From Rhodopseudomonas sp. (lineage in GTDB: Bacteria > Pseudomonadota > Alphaproteobacteria > Rhizobiales > Xanthobacteraceae), in the NCBI GenBank assembly GCA_016124795.1, contig WGNB01000028.1:62001-126000 (forward strand): a DNA stretch of 64,000 nucleotides. Direction: 5' to 3'. The notes below the pieces were generated by a model that ran no database searches, had not been told where the DNA came from, and saw only the letters and a list, made by a program, of their open reading frames with translations. The number at the start of each line of letters is the position of its first letter. Position 1 is the stretch's first letter. This document shows positions 17,372-28,347 of the stretch, in pieces. Made by a program: the position numbers and the translations under genes.

Positions 17372-17550
17372 GCGAGGCTGCCGTTGTGGCCGGGCATGAC
17401 CAAGAATGAAACGCGCGCAGCATTCCCGCTTCACCTCTCCCAGTGGGAGAAGTCGACCGCCGAGCGTCAGCGACGGCGGGCGGGTGCGGGGTTATGGTCT
17501 CACCGAAGTCTTTCGCTCACCGACATCGTCTTCAACACCGTCACTTGCCC

Positions 17551-17602
17551 CCTCACCCGGCGCGCAACAGCGCGCCGACCTCTCCCCAAAGGGGAGAGGT
17601 GA
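17551..17602. repeat. Short inverted repeat, CCTCTCC type
   Basis: The unit contains GGCGCGC-AACA-GCGCGCC and then CCTCTCCCC-AAA-GGGGAGAGG, two perfect hairpins in a row, related to the CTTCACCTCTCCC repeat at 17188-17216. Confidence 0.6.
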
Positions 17603-17621
17603 AGCGTGCCTCGCCCCACCC

Positions 17622-17723
17622 ACCGTTCATGCCCGCGCCAGCGGGAATCCAGTTCTTCGTGCGACATAGGGCGAAGGCTTGCGCCAAAGCGCTGGATCCC
17701 CCGCTTGCGCGGGGATGAACGGT
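17622..17723. repeat. Palindromic repeat, ACCGTTCATGCCCGCG type
   Basis: The left end ACCGTTCATGCCCGCG is inverted at the right end as CGCGGGGATGAACGGT about 70 bp later. Partial relatives are at 19363-19388 and 31026-31081. Confidence 0.6.
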
Positions 17724-17749
17724 CATTGATAAAAGCGGCCGTCGACGCA

Positions 17750-17792
17750 CGGGCCGTCGCCCTTTTAAGGCGCGCACCTCAGGATGACAGCG
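17750..17792. repeat. Half copy of the long palindromic repeat
   Basis: GGGCCGTCGCCCTTTTAAGGCG followed by CGCACCTCAGGATGACA corresponds to the right arm of the element at 17232-17371. Confidence 0.55.
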
Positions 17793-17835
17793 CGAGGCCA
17801 AGGGCGCGCAAGCCCGCCGGGCAGCGGCGTTTCGT

Positions 17836-18141
17836 TCAGGATGCCGTCGCGGGCTCGTCGGCCGCGACCGACTGCGGCGTCGTAATAAACATGACGCCGA
17901 TCTCGCGCTCCGAGCGCCAGACCACCCGGCACCACCGATGCAGGTCCATGTTGAGCATCAGCAGGAATTCCTGCGGCGCCACATGCGGGTACTCGGCGAC
18001 GATGCGCGCGCCGGTCTCCGACACATTGCTCACATGGCATTCCAGCGGCGGGCCGAGCCCGGTCGCCACATGCGCGATGTGATTGATGACGCGCCGCGCG
18101 CGATGGCGACGATCCGTGCTGTCCATTACGTTTACCGCCAT
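17836..18141 (-). CDS. PilZ-domain protein
   Basis: A 101-residue protein made of a single PilZ domain. The N-terminal R-R-H-R-A-R-R (residues 11-17) and the downstream N-V-S-E-T-G (about 39-44) correspond to the RxxxR and (D/N)xSxxG motifs that bind cyclic di-GMP. It is expected to act as a small cytoplasmic receiver for that second messenger, with an unknown target. The start at 18141 is uncertain; an ATG 15 bp downstream is equally usable. It stands alone on the minus strand next to the repeat cluster. Confidence 0.8.
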   Translation of the reverse strand: MAVNVMDSTDRRHRARRVINHIAHVATGLGPPLECHVSNVSETGARIVAEYPHVAPQEFLLMLNMDLHRWCRVVWRSEREIGVMFITTPQSVAADEPATAS

Positions 18142-18314
18142 GCGGAAGTGCTTCGGCGCGGCACGGTAAACGAAATCGGTTCACGATTGGTTTCGCGTCC
18201 CTGCGCATCGGCCACCCCGCCCGCCATACCCCCGTCACAGGTTTCCGGCATGAGCGGCCCGGCGCGGGCAAGCCGCCGGCGCGCATCGTGCTCCGCGCCA
18301 GCCCAGGATTTGAA

Positions 18315-18803
18315 ATGCCCCTCTTGCAAAACCGCACCTTCGACGAAATCGCGCCCGGCGAGCGCGCCACCCTCACCCGCACGCTGCGGCGCGAGGATAT
18401 CGCGCTGTTCGCCGCCGCCTCCGGCGACATCAACCCGGCGCATCTGGACGCGGACTACGCCGCGCACGACATCTTCCACCACATCGTCGCGCACGGCATG
18501 TGGGGCGGCGCGCTGATCTCGGCCGTGCTCGGCACCAGGCTGCCGGGGCCGGGCACCATCTACGTCTCGCAGACGCTGAGCTTCCGCCGCCCGGTCGCGG
18601 TCGGCGACACGGTCAAGGCCGAGGTGGTGGCGCGCGAGAAGAGCGCCGAGAAGGCGCATGTCGTGTTCGACTGCGCCGTCACCAACCAGGACGGCAAGGT
18701 GGTGATCGAGGGCGAGGCGGTGGTGATCGCGCCGCGCGAGAAGGTGGCCCGCGAGGCGCCGCATCTGCCGCAGGTGCGGGTGATCGCCGACGACGACGCG
18801 TAA
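18315..18803 (+). CDS. MaoC-like (R)-specific enoyl-CoA hydratase family protein
   Basis: This 162-residue hot-dog fold protein carries the hydratase-2 motif: the residues F-A-A-A-S-G-D-I-N-P-A-H (about 32-43) include the catalytic Asp and His of (R)-specific enoyl-CoA hydratases. This is followed by I-V-A-H-G-M-W-G-G-A-L. It would hydrate trans-2-enoyl-CoA to (R)-3-hydroxyacyl-CoA, possibly feeding PHA synthesis, or serve as a phosphate-acyltransferase-associated MaoC domain. AGGA 7 bp before the ATG supports the start at 18315. It converges with the thioesterase gene at 18846. Confidence 0.88.
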   Translation: MPLLQNRTFDEIAPGERATLTRTLRREDIALFAAASGDINPAHLDADYAAHDIFHHIVAHGMWGGALISAVLGTRLPGPGTIYVSQTLSFRRPVAVGDTVKAEVVAREKSAEKAHVVFDCAVTNQDGKVVIEGEAVVIAPREKVAREAPHLPQVRVIADDDA

Positions 18804-18845
18804 GACGCGATCGACGTCAGGCGACACGGCCGAACGCAGGCCGCC

Positions 18846-19232
18846 TCACGCCGCCGGCACCGGCCGGGGCCGGCCGCTGTCGTCGATGGCGACGAAGGTG
18901 AAATTGGCGTCGGTGACCTTCTCGTGGATCGAGGTCTGGAAGCGCCGCGCCCAGGCCTCGACATGGATCTTCATCGAGGTGCGGCCGATGCGGCCGACTT
19001 CGGTATAGACCTCCAGCACATCGCCGACCCGCACCGGCCGGATGAAATGCATCGCATCGACCGCGATGGTCGCGACCCGGCCGCGCGCGCGCTCGACGCC
19101 GGCGATGCCGCCGGCCTGGTCCATGCACGACATCACCCAGCCGCCGAAGATATCGCCGTTGGCATTGGTGTCGGCCGGCATGGCGCTGATGCGCACGGTC
19201 AAGGCGCCGCGCGGAGTATCCTGTTCGGTCAT
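18846..19232 (-). CDS. Acyl-CoA thioesterase, YciA-like hot-dog fold
   Basis: A 128-residue single hot-dog domain. The N-terminal stretch A-D-T-N-A-N-G-D-I-F-G-G-W (about 20-32) with the catalytic-type Asn/Asp, then A-M-H-F-I-R-P-V-R-V-G-D (60-71), is characteristic of YciA/BFIT-type acyl-CoA thioesterases, which act on short to medium acyl-CoA in the cytoplasm. The start at 19232 has GAGAG upstream. It converges with the MaoC gene, 42 bp apart. Confidence 0.88.
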   Translation of the reverse strand: MTEQDTPRGALTVRISAMPADTNANGDIFGGWVMSCMDQAGGIAGVERARGRVATIAVDAMHFIRPVRVGDVLEVYTEVGRIGRTSMKIHVEAWARRFQTSIHEKVTDANFTFVAIDDSGRPRPVPAA

Positions 19233-19362
19233 GATGTTCTCTCGATAATCGCCGGCGCACATGCGCCCCTTCATCAGGGCAGCATAATCGACGCCGTGGC
19301 TCAAGGCGGGCCGCGACGCAAAACGGCGGGCTTGAAGGGTCGCCGTTTGAATTCGTGGCACT

Positions 19363-19388
19363 GGATCCCCGCCTGCGCGGGGATGACC
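19363..19388. repeat. Partial palindromic repeat
   Basis: CTGGATCCCCGCCTGCGCGGGGATGA matches one arm of the element at 17622-17723, and contains the hairpin CCCCGC/GCGGGG. Confidence 0.5.
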
Positions 19389-19398
19389 GCGTTGACAA

Positions 19399-19567
<169 letters not shown>

Positions 19568-19600
19568 CCGTAGGGCGGATCAGCGCAGCGTCATCCGCCG
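19568..19600. repeat. Short repeat, GTAGGGCGGA...CATCCGCC type, at the rpoD break point
   Basis: GTAGGGCGGATCAGCGCAGC with TCATCCGCC is a second copy of the unit at 16962-16993. It directly abuts the end of the rpoD homology, which marks it as a likely recombination junction. Confidence 0.6.
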
Positions 19601-19643
19601 CCACGGAAAAATGACCGGTCACGCCTTCGGCTCACCCACCCGA

Positions 19644-20063
19644 TCAGTCCGATGAACTCCGCACGCGACACACCCCAACCGCCGCTCCCCACGCCGCCGC
19701 GACGCCGACCCAATAGGCCGCGATATCCGCCCAGGCGAAGGTGACGCCGAGCAGCAGCCTGCCGAACGTCGTGTGCCGGAAGGCATCGAGCCAATCGACG
19801 TGCAGCGCCTGGCTAAACTCGACGCCGGCCGCGATGACCGCCGCAGAGAGCGCGATGCGCGACAGCCGCAACGCCGGACACAGAGTGGCGACGGCGAAGA
19901 ACACCATCGCGCCCCACAAAACCGCGCCGGAATATTTGGCAACGATCCACGGCAGACCGAGCTCCGGCCGGCGTGTCAGGAGACCGGCGGCGATGATGCA
20001 GGCCGTCACGGCGGCGTAGCCAAGCCGTCGCTTCGACAGGGATGAAGACGGCCTCTCAGTCAT
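19644..20063 (-). CDS. DUF2809 family membrane protein
   Basis: This 139-residue membrane protein has about four hydrophobic helices and the family features L-L-T-R-R near residue 30, V-E-F-S-Q-A-L near 82 and the C-terminal G-R-L-L-L-G-V-T-F-A-W-A-D-I. DUF2809 proteins are small VanZ-like membrane proteins without known function. Its start overlaps the end of the DUF817 gene by 8 bp, so the two are translationally coupled. It lies in the segment between the displaced and the intact rpoD 3' ends. Confidence 0.8.
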   Translation of the reverse strand: MTERPSSSLSKRRLGYAAVTACIIAAGLLTRRPELGLPWIVAKYSGAVLWGAMVFFAVATLCPALRLSRIALSAAVIAAGVEFSQALHVDWLDAFRHTTFGRLLLGVTFAWADIAAYWVGVAAAWGAAVGVCRVRSSSD

Positions 20064-20970
20064 GGGGCGCGGCCGTGATCGATACCGGTGCGCGCTCGCG
20101 CGGCTTCTTGATCAGCGCAACCAGGGTGTAGCTGATGATCAGGAGCAGAAACCACGAGCCGAATTTGCCGGCGCTGACCAACGACCAGACCTGGCGCTGG
20201 TTCGGATAAAGCCATGTCCTGGTGAACGTGCCGATGTTTTCCGCAAACCAGATGAAGGTCGTCACCAGCAAGAGACCGACGAGCAGCGGCATCCAGCGCC
20301 GCGAACGCCAATTGATGAAATAGACCCGCGTGCGCGCGAACAGGAGCGCGGCGGCCGCGAACAGAAGCCAGCGCATGTCCGGCACGTAATGGTGGCTGAA
20401 GAAATTAACATAGATCGCGCTGCTCAAGGCCGCGAGCCACGGCAGCGGTGGGTGTGCCTTGAATTCGAAATGAAACAGCATCCAGGCGCGGCACAGATAG
20501 CTGCCGATGCAGGAATACATGAAGCCGGAAAACAGCGGCACGCCGGCGATGTGAAACAAGCACGGCTCCGGATAAATCCACGAACCGACCGAAGTCTTGA
20601 AGATTTCCATCACCGTGCCGACGACGTGATAGGCGAAGATGACCTTGGCCTCGTCGAAGGTCTCGAGCCGGAAGACAAGCAGCAACGCCTGCAAGGTCAG
20701 CGCCGCGAGAAACAGAAAATCGTAACGCGCCAGCGCGGCGTGCTGCGGGTAATAGAAATGCGTGACGATGAGCAGGGCCACCATCATGCCGCCGAACAGG
20801 CAGGCCCAGGCCTGCTTCATGCCGAAGCGGATGAATTCGTAGAGCGCGGCGGTCGCCGGACGCTTTGCCATGCGCGCGCCGAGGCCGCGCTCGGCGGCGA
20901 TGAAATGGCGCAGCAGCGGCCAGTCGGCGGCGCCGCTGTTGGCATTCGGCGTCTGCGATGGATCGTTCAA
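20056..20970 (-). CDS. DUF817 family membrane protein
   Basis: A 304-residue protein with about eight membrane helices. The segment F-G-M-K-Q-A-W-A-C-L-F-G-G and the run S-C-I-G-S-Y-L-C-R-A-W, followed by H-H-Y-V-P-D-M-R-W, correspond to the DUF817 family (Bacillus YoaT-like), which has no established biochemical role. The predicted start is a TTG at 20970; the next in-frame ATG is about 100 bp further in and would remove conserved sequence. It is the first gene of an operon with DUF2809. Confidence 0.82.
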   Translation of the reverse strand: MNDPSQTPNANSGAADWPLLRHFIAAERGLGARMAKRPATAALYEFIRFGMKQAWACLFGGMMVALLIVTHFYYPQHAALARYDFLFLAALTLQALLLVFRLETFDEAKVIFAYHVVGTVMEIFKTSVGSWIYPEPCLFHIAGVPLFSGFMYSCIGSYLCRAWMLFHFEFKAHPPLPWLAALSSAIYVNFFSHHYVPDMRWLLFAAAALLFARTRVYFINWRSRRWMPLLVGLLLVTTFIWFAENIGTFTRTWLYPNQRQVWSLVSAGKFGSWFLLLIISYTLVALIKKPRERAPVSITAAPHD

Positions 20971-21048
20971 ATGCCACTCAAAAAAGAATTTAAAATGTGC
21001 CGGGCGATATCCTCATCGGCGAGCACAACCAACGCTCCCGATCAATCA

Positions 21049-21585
21049 TCACCGCTTCAGAAATTCTTCCATAAGCGGCAGCAGGCCAAAGACCGTCTCA
21101 TGATGAACCTCGTATTCGAAGCTGTCGCACAACACTTCTAGCGTGCTGTCGTGAAACGTGAAAATAATGTGCCGTTTGCTTTTGAAGTGACCGGGAACGT
21201 GTTCGTGATGAACGCTGTTGGCCTGATCGATCTCATCGATCCAACTCGATTGATGCACTTCGCTGACGGCATAAGCGTGCAGGCCACGCGGGTAAAGCCT
21301 GTGCCCGTGCAAGGCCTCATCGTTGGGATGACCGGACCGAACCGCCAAGCAACCCTTGATCTTCACAAGGGCCGCCGACAGGAGGCTCTTGGTAGGATCC
21401 ACCACGTGGAGCGTGGCCTGGTCCGCCGGAGACGATGGCGCGATCTGGAGATAGTAGGCGACGGCAAGCCGATTTTCGTCGGCCAGCATCAGCGGGCACG
21501 GCGCGCCGACGTTCATCTGCGGAAATTCGTCTAGGATGCGGACGACGTCACGATCCGCATGCCTGCCGAATGAAAAGACAGGCAT
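21049..21585 (-). CDS. Hypothetical protein, 178 residues
   Basis: This 178-residue soluble protein begins M-P-V-F-S-F-G-R-H-A-D-R-D and ends E-E-F-L-K-R. It contains the patterns D-E-N-R-L-A-V-A-Y-Y-L-Q and H-I-I-F-T-F-H-D-S-T-L-E-V-L-C, which look like beta-strands, and many histidines. No family is recognised. It lies directly downstream of rpoD on the same strand (12-bp gap) and upstream of the DUF817 gene, inside the cassette bounded by the rpoD duplication. Its base composition is somewhat less GC-rich than rpoD, compatible with acquisition. Confidence 0.7.
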   Translation of the reverse strand: MPVFSFGRHADRDVVRILDEFPQMNVGAPCPLMLADENRLAVAYYLQIAPSSPADQATLHVVDPTKSLLSAALVKIKGCLAVRSGHPNDEALHGHRLYPRGLHAYAVSEVHQSSWIDEIDQANSVHHEHVPGHFKSKRHIIFTFHDSTLEVLCDSFEYEVHHETVFGLLPLMEEFLKR

Positions 21586-21597
21586 GCGGCGCTTACT

Positions 21598-23715
<2,118 letters not shown>

Positions 23716-24045
23716 CTGCTTCTCCTGGACTTTCCCAGCCATCTTTCGCACCCCGCCGCGTTGCCGCGCCTTGTTTACATAACCCACTCGCACGCCAAGC
23801 CGACGACGCGCGCAGCCAAAAAGGGCCGCGTCCGCGCGACGCCGCCCCGAATCAGGCCCTCAGTGTCGCAGGAGCCCGCTTAAGCTCCAATTAACCCTAC
23901 AAAAAACCAACGGAAATCGGCCTTTTATTCCACGCAGGTTCGGTCGCTCGCTTGGCCTTCGGCCCGGCCCCTGTCCGTGCCAATCCACAGGGCCACGGTC
24001 AAGCGCATAAAATCCGGCTTTGGCGCCAAAAAGCCAAAGAAACCG

Positions 24046-26052
24046 CTACAAGCCCCGGGCGCCGCGCCCGGACGTCGCCCCGAAACCCTCGATCAGGGCC
24101 TCGGTACCGTCCATTTGCGACAGGCGATCCTTGACGTCTCGCAACCTGAGGTAGTTGGCCTCGCTGGCGTCCTGGCCCAAGGCCTGCTCGGCTTCCTTGA
24201 GCTCCTTAGTTAGTGAATGCCACTGCCGATGCAAGGCAACAAGCTGCTGCCACGTCACCAAAACATCGTCGGGAGCCGCGTCCGGACGCACCCCCCAGAC
24301 CGAAGCGGTCGTCACCGAGGCCGAGACCCGGTCGAGCGCTTCGGCCAGATTGCGCTGCGCCAGTTCCCCGCGAATCTGGTCGGATTCCAGCGCCGCGGCG
24401 TGGTCGCTCGACTGGGCGGCGATATCGATCAGCGCGGCCTTCAGACGCTCGGCATCGACATGGCGGAACTCGAGCCCGCTGAGTTCCTCGAGATGGTCGT
24501 GCAGCAGCCAGGGGTAATTGATGGCGGCCTGCAGGATCAGCGCCTCGCGGGTCGGCACCGCCGTGCGATAGCCGCGATGCAACGGGCTGTTGGCGAGCTG
24601 CTGGCTGACCACGACATAGGGCGTGTTGCGCGCGCCGATTTCGGGCTGGGCCCGGCCGCCGGGCTGCCATCGGCCACCCGAACGCGGCTGCCACGGCGGG
24701 CGGCCCGGCCCGCCACTGCGCTGGCCCGGTGCGAAGCCGCCACGTCCGCCGCCAAACCCCTGCGCCGCCGCCGGGCTGAGGAGCTGGCGCAGCCGGTCGC
24801 CAAAGTCCTGCCGATAATATTTCCGCACCGAATCGTCGGCGATGGTCGCCGTCACCTCGTTGATACGGGCTTCGAGCGCGGCGCGGCGCTCCGGCGTGTC
24901 GAAGCTGTGCCCCTCGGTTTCCCGGCTCCACAGCATCTGGGCGAGCGGCTTGGCGGCGGCGATCACATCGGCGACCGCCTCGCGGCCGGCCGAGCGCAGC
25001 AGATCGTCGGGGTCCTGGCCGGAGGGCAACAGCGCGAATTTCAGGCTCTTGCCCGGCTTGAGCCGCGGCATCGCCAGATCGACGGCGCGATAAGCCGCCC
25101 GCACGCCGGCGCCGTCGCCATCGAAACACAGCACCGGCTCGTCGGTCATTTTCCAGAGCAGGCCGATCTGGTCTTCGGTCAAAGCAGTGCCAAGCGGCGC
25201 GACCGAAGCCGGAAAACCGGCGGTGACCATGGCGATGACGTCGACATAACCTTCGACCACCACCACCGGCACATTGGTTTTGGCCCCATCATGCGCGGCC
25301 TGCCGTGCGGCGGCAATGTTGTAGAGCGTGTGGCCTTTGTGAAAGAGCGGCGTTTCCGGCGAATTGAGGTATTTCGCCGGCACGTCCTTCTCCAGCGCCC
25401 GGCCGCCGAAGGCGATGACCCGGCCGCGCACATCGGTGATCGGAAACATCACCCGGTCGCGGAACCGGTCGAACGGCACCGGAATGTCGTCGCCGGCGAT
25501 CAACAACCCGGCCTCGACCATGTCGGGCACCGGCACGCCCTGCGACCCGAGATGCTCCTTCAGCGCGAAGCGTTCGCCCGGCGAATAGCCGATGCGGAAT
25601 TTCAATTGCGTCGCCGAGTCGAGCCCGCGATCGGCGAGATAGCCGCGCGCCTTGGCCCCGACCCGGGCGGCCAGTTGCGCCTCGAAGAACCTGGCGGCGA
25701 GTTCCATCACCTCGTGCAGGGTCTTGGCGCGGGCGTCGCGCTTTTCCTCTTCCGGCGAAACCTTGGGCAGCGGCACGCCGGCCATCTGCGCCAGACGCTC
25801 GACCGCCTCCGGGAAGGCAACGCCCTCGGTCAGCATCACGAAATCGAAGATCGAGCCGTTCTTGCCGGAGGAGAAATCGAACCACGCCTCTTTCTGGTCA
25901 TTGACGAAGAAGGACGGGGTTTTTTCCTTGTTGAACGGCGACAGACCTTTGAACTCACGGCCCGCGCGGATCAGCTTCACGCGCCGGCCGACGACATCCG
26001 ACACCGGAAGCCGGGCTTTGAGCTCTTCGAGAAACTGCGGCGTGAAGCGCAT
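24046..26052 (-). CDS. dnaG: DNA primase DnaG
   Basis: The 668-residue primase contains an N-terminal zinc-ribbon-like domain (1-100), a TOPRIM catalytic core (V-V-V-V-E-G-Y-V-D-V-I-A near residue 275, F-D-G-D-G-A-G near 325) and a C-terminal DnaB-binding region. It makes RNA primers for replication. The CHC2 zinc site is not conserved: where E. coli has C-P-F-H and C-F-G-C, this protein reads S-P-F-N and D-F-S-S, so all four ligands are absent. I believe this substitution is shared by Rhizobiales. The linker near 440-470 is unusually Gly/Arg-rich. rpoD lies downstream on the same strand. Confidence 0.97.
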   Translation of the reverse strand: MRFTPQFLEELKARLPVSDVVGRRVKLIRAGREFKGLSPFNKEKTPSFFVNDQKEAWFDFSSGKNGSIFDFVMLTEGVAFPEAVERLAQMAGVPLPKVSPEEEKRDARAKTLHEVMELAARFFEAQLAARVGAKARGYLADRGLDSATQLKFRIGYSPGERFALKEHLGSQGVPVPDMVEAGLLIAGDDIPVPFDRFRDRVMFPITDVRGRVIAFGGRALEKDVPAKYLNSPETPLFHKGHTLYNIAAARQAAHDGAKTNVPVVVVEGYVDVIAMVTAGFPASVAPLGTALTEDQIGLLWKMTDEPVLCFDGDGAGVRAAYRAVDLAMPRLKPGKSLKFALLPSGQDPDDLLRSAGREAVADVIAAAKPLAQMLWSRETEGHSFDTPERRAALEARINEVTATIADDSVRKYYRQDFGDRLRQLLSPAAAQGFGGGRGGFAPGQRSGGPGRPPWQPRSGGRWQPGGRAQPEIGARNTPYVVVSQQLANSPLHRGYRTAVPTREALILQAAINYPWLLHDHLEELSGLEFRHVDAERLKAALIDIAAQSSDHAAALESDQIRGELAQRNLAEALDRVSASVTTASVWGVRPDAAPDDVLVTWQQLVALHRQWHSLTKELKEAEQALGQDASEANYLRLRDVKDRLSQMDGTEALIEGFGATSGRGARGL

Positions 26053-26357
26053 GAAATACGGTTCGGTCTCTTTTGATCCGGGATCGGCTGTTTTTACCGG
26101 GGTGAACGAGTCGCGTCAGTTATATTAGGCGCTTAAACTGGGGTCTCCCGGCGCCCGCGACGGCGACCGGCCGCAAATGCGCGAAATTCGACATTATCCG
26201 CGTTTTCCACATGGGGGCGATTCGACCGCCCGTCCCGCTCCTGACCAATCCGGCACCGCTTGCCCGAAAGCGCGCCATGGGCAAAACTGGCGGTTGTGAA
26301 AACAACTGCGCAGCGCACGGCGCCAGCGGCCCAGGGCGGAACTCACAAGCGAACGAA
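26053..26357. other. Divergent intergenic region, dnaG / membrane protein
   Basis: No gene was found in these 305 bp. They presumably carry the promoter for dnaG-rpoD to the left and for the gene at 26358 to the right. No operator or terminator stands out by eye. Confidence 0.5.
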
Positions 26358-28286
26358 ATGCAACCAGACTACGCCGCCCTTGTTCGCCGCAAACTCGGCG
26401 AAATACAAAGCTCCGACCCCAAAGAACGCCAAGCCCTCTACCAGCGCACCCGAAAGGCGCTGTCCGACTATTTCAAGCGCAATGGCCACTCGGCGCGCGA
26501 ATACGAATTCGCATCACAGGCGCTTAAAACGGCAATCGATACCGTCGAAGCCGAATATGGTGAGAACGAACGCGCATTGCACGGGCTCCACCAATTTTTC
26601 GAGCAGGACGACAAGACACCGGAGCCGACGCGGCTCGACAAATTCATCCATTCCGCCGGCAGCCTGACCGAGGTATTGAAGTCGAAATACGGTTTTGCGG
26701 CCGGAATTGTTTCATTCCTCGGCGACATCTCCAAACCGATCATCGATCTGACAATACCGATGATGATCGGATCGGCGATCGCGGCCATCGCCGCGTACAC
26801 GCTCCGCATATTTTTAAAGACGAACCGCAGGGAAGCCGGATTAATCGGCGCGTTCTGCGCGGTCCTGTTCGCCTGCAGCGGCGCATGGCTCGGGCTTCAG
26901 AATTTCATCCCCGGCGCCAGAGCCAACGGCGCGGTCGCGCAAGTGGTGCCCGGCGTCAGCGCGCTGCAGGACATCGTCGTCACCTCGCTCGGCCGCATCG
27001 AATCCCAGACCCGGCGGGTCGGCGATCTGATTGAGGAAAACGCCAAGCGCGAACGCGAAGAAAACGAGCGCGCGAAAAAGGCCCAGCAGGATTTTCTGCT
27101 GAAACAACGGCAAGCGACGGTGGCGAAACTGCAGGACGCCGGCTACACGCCGGACTCCGCCGGCATGATGCTTGCCGCAATGAACGGCTACAGCAACATG
27201 CCGTTGTTCGAGCAACTTGGCGTCAAGCCGACGAAGGACGCCATCGCGATTGCGTTCGCGCGATCCAAGAACATCAATCTGATCGCCCAACTCAGGCAAT
27301 ACATCGTCTTCAACAAAGACAATCACAGCCTGTTCCGACAAGCCATCGCCGACCTGTCGGCCGACTCTCGCTCGGCCCGCTCGGCTTATCGCGGCAGGAA
27401 CACCAAGAAGGAGCTGTGCGAACCCAAGACCTATCAACTTGCACCGTCCGACCTCCTGCAAACGATGTGCACTGCGCCGAACGGCTTCTTCGCCGCGCTC
27501 TATTCGAGCTTCTACAATGTCGCCTATCAGAATCTGAATGACGACGGCCGGTTCGTACAACCGCTTCAGATTGCCGAATATCACGCCGAAGCGCCGGACA
27601 TGTTGTCGGCGGAGGCCGTCAAGGTTTCGGAGATCGTTCCGTCGACGATGAACCAGTGCCAGATCTACGAGGGAAACCTGCGATATTTCGAAGGCGCAGG
27701 CCTGCTCCCATGGGGAACTTACGAAAACGACGATCCGCGCCGGACTTCGTACTTCAGCGCCGCCGACCCACGATTCAAGGAAAACTCCATCACCTGCGTC
27801 CGCGAAGACATCATCATGCGGCGGAGCCGGCAATGCGTCGCTCGCGTGATCATGTTCTCGCCCTGTGTCGCGCTGGTCAAAGAGCCGATGGTTGTCAAAG
27901 TGCTGGTGCCGACCGATAGCCGTCAGGGCTCGCCGGTGAATTTGCAATCCGCGCCGCCGGAGCGCCAGCCCGCCGCCGGCCCCGCGCATGCCAGCGACAA
28001 ACCCCTCAGCCAGAGAGAGCTTCAGTCCCTGATAATTGGACGCAATCTTTCATTCGGCGGGCCGAACAATGTTCTGATGTATCATCCGAACGGCACTCTG
28101 GACGGCGGCGACGGCCGGTTCGGATTTCAGGGCCGCTATCGGACCCAGGCCAATGGCACGATCTGCGGCACCATGGGGCCCCGTGGCGAGGTATGCCTTC
28201 AATTCTACCGCCGCGATGGCCTGTTACGGGTGCGTCGAACGAATGGCTTCTCCCCTGGCGATATTGGCCTGGTGACCGCGCGATGA
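26358..28286 (+). CDS. Large hypothetical membrane protein with coiled-coil stretch
   Basis: A 642-residue protein from the ATG at 26358. Order of features: an N-terminal helical part (D-Y-A-A-L-V-R-R-K-L-G-E-I, R-Q-A-L-Y-Q-R-T-R) like that of many Rhizobiales membrane proteins; two membrane helices at about 132-158 and 166-185; a charged coiled coil (about 225-265, E-E-N-A-K-R-E-R-E-E-N-E-R-A); a Cys-containing periplasmic-type domain; and a C-terminal beta-rich module with the Y-H-P-N-G-T-L-D-G and G-T-I-C-G-T patterns. The function is unknown. It could connect an extracytoplasmic sensor to a cytoplasmic helical domain. The frame is open further upstream, but no good start is seen there. 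Confidence 0.75.
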   Translation: MQPDYAALVRRKLGEIQSSDPKERQALYQRTRKALSDYFKRNGHSAREYEFASQALKTAIDTVEAEYGENERALHGLHQFFEQDDKTPEPTRLDKFIHSAGSLTEVLKSKYGFAAGIVSFLGDISKPIIDLTIPMMIGSAIAAIAAYTLRIFLKTNRREAGLIGAFCAVLFACSGAWLGLQNFIPGARANGAVAQVVPGVSALQDIVVTSLGRIESQTRRVGDLIEENAKREREENERAKKAQQDFLLKQRQATVAKLQDAGYTPDSAGMMLAAMNGYSNMPLFEQLGVKPTKDAIAIAFARSKNINLIAQLRQYIVFNKDNHSLFRQAIADLSADSRSARSAYRGRNTKKELCEPKTYQLAPSDLLQTMCTAPNGFFAALYSSFYNVAYQNLNDDGRFVQPLQIAEYHAEAPDMLSAEAVKVSEIVPSTMNQCQIYEGNLRYFEGAGLLPWGTYENDDPRRTSYFSAADPRFKENSITCVREDIIMRRSRQCVARVIMFSPCVALVKEPMVVKVLVPTDSRQGSPVNLQSAPPERQPAAGPAHASDKPLSQRELQSLIIGRNLSFGGPNNVLMYHPNGTLDGGDGRFGFQGRYRTQANGTICGTMGPRGEVCLQFYRRDGLLRVRRTNGFSPGDIGLVTAR

Positions 28287-28347
28287 CGCGGGGCTCCCGG
28301 GCGGCCGCCCACCGGAACATAAACCCTGAGACGATGGCTGATCCGCG

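Larger units (their letters stand above)
16879..17835. other. Gene-free cluster of short palindromic repeats
   Basis: These 957 bp have no convincing gene. They hold members of at least four palindromic repeat types listed separately, packed end to end, with only short unique stretches between. Confidence 0.65.

Noticed and set aside
16879-17835. Several short frames in the repeat cluster
   Set aside because: All run through palindromic repeats, and their translations are the typical arginine- and serine-rich products of such repeats.
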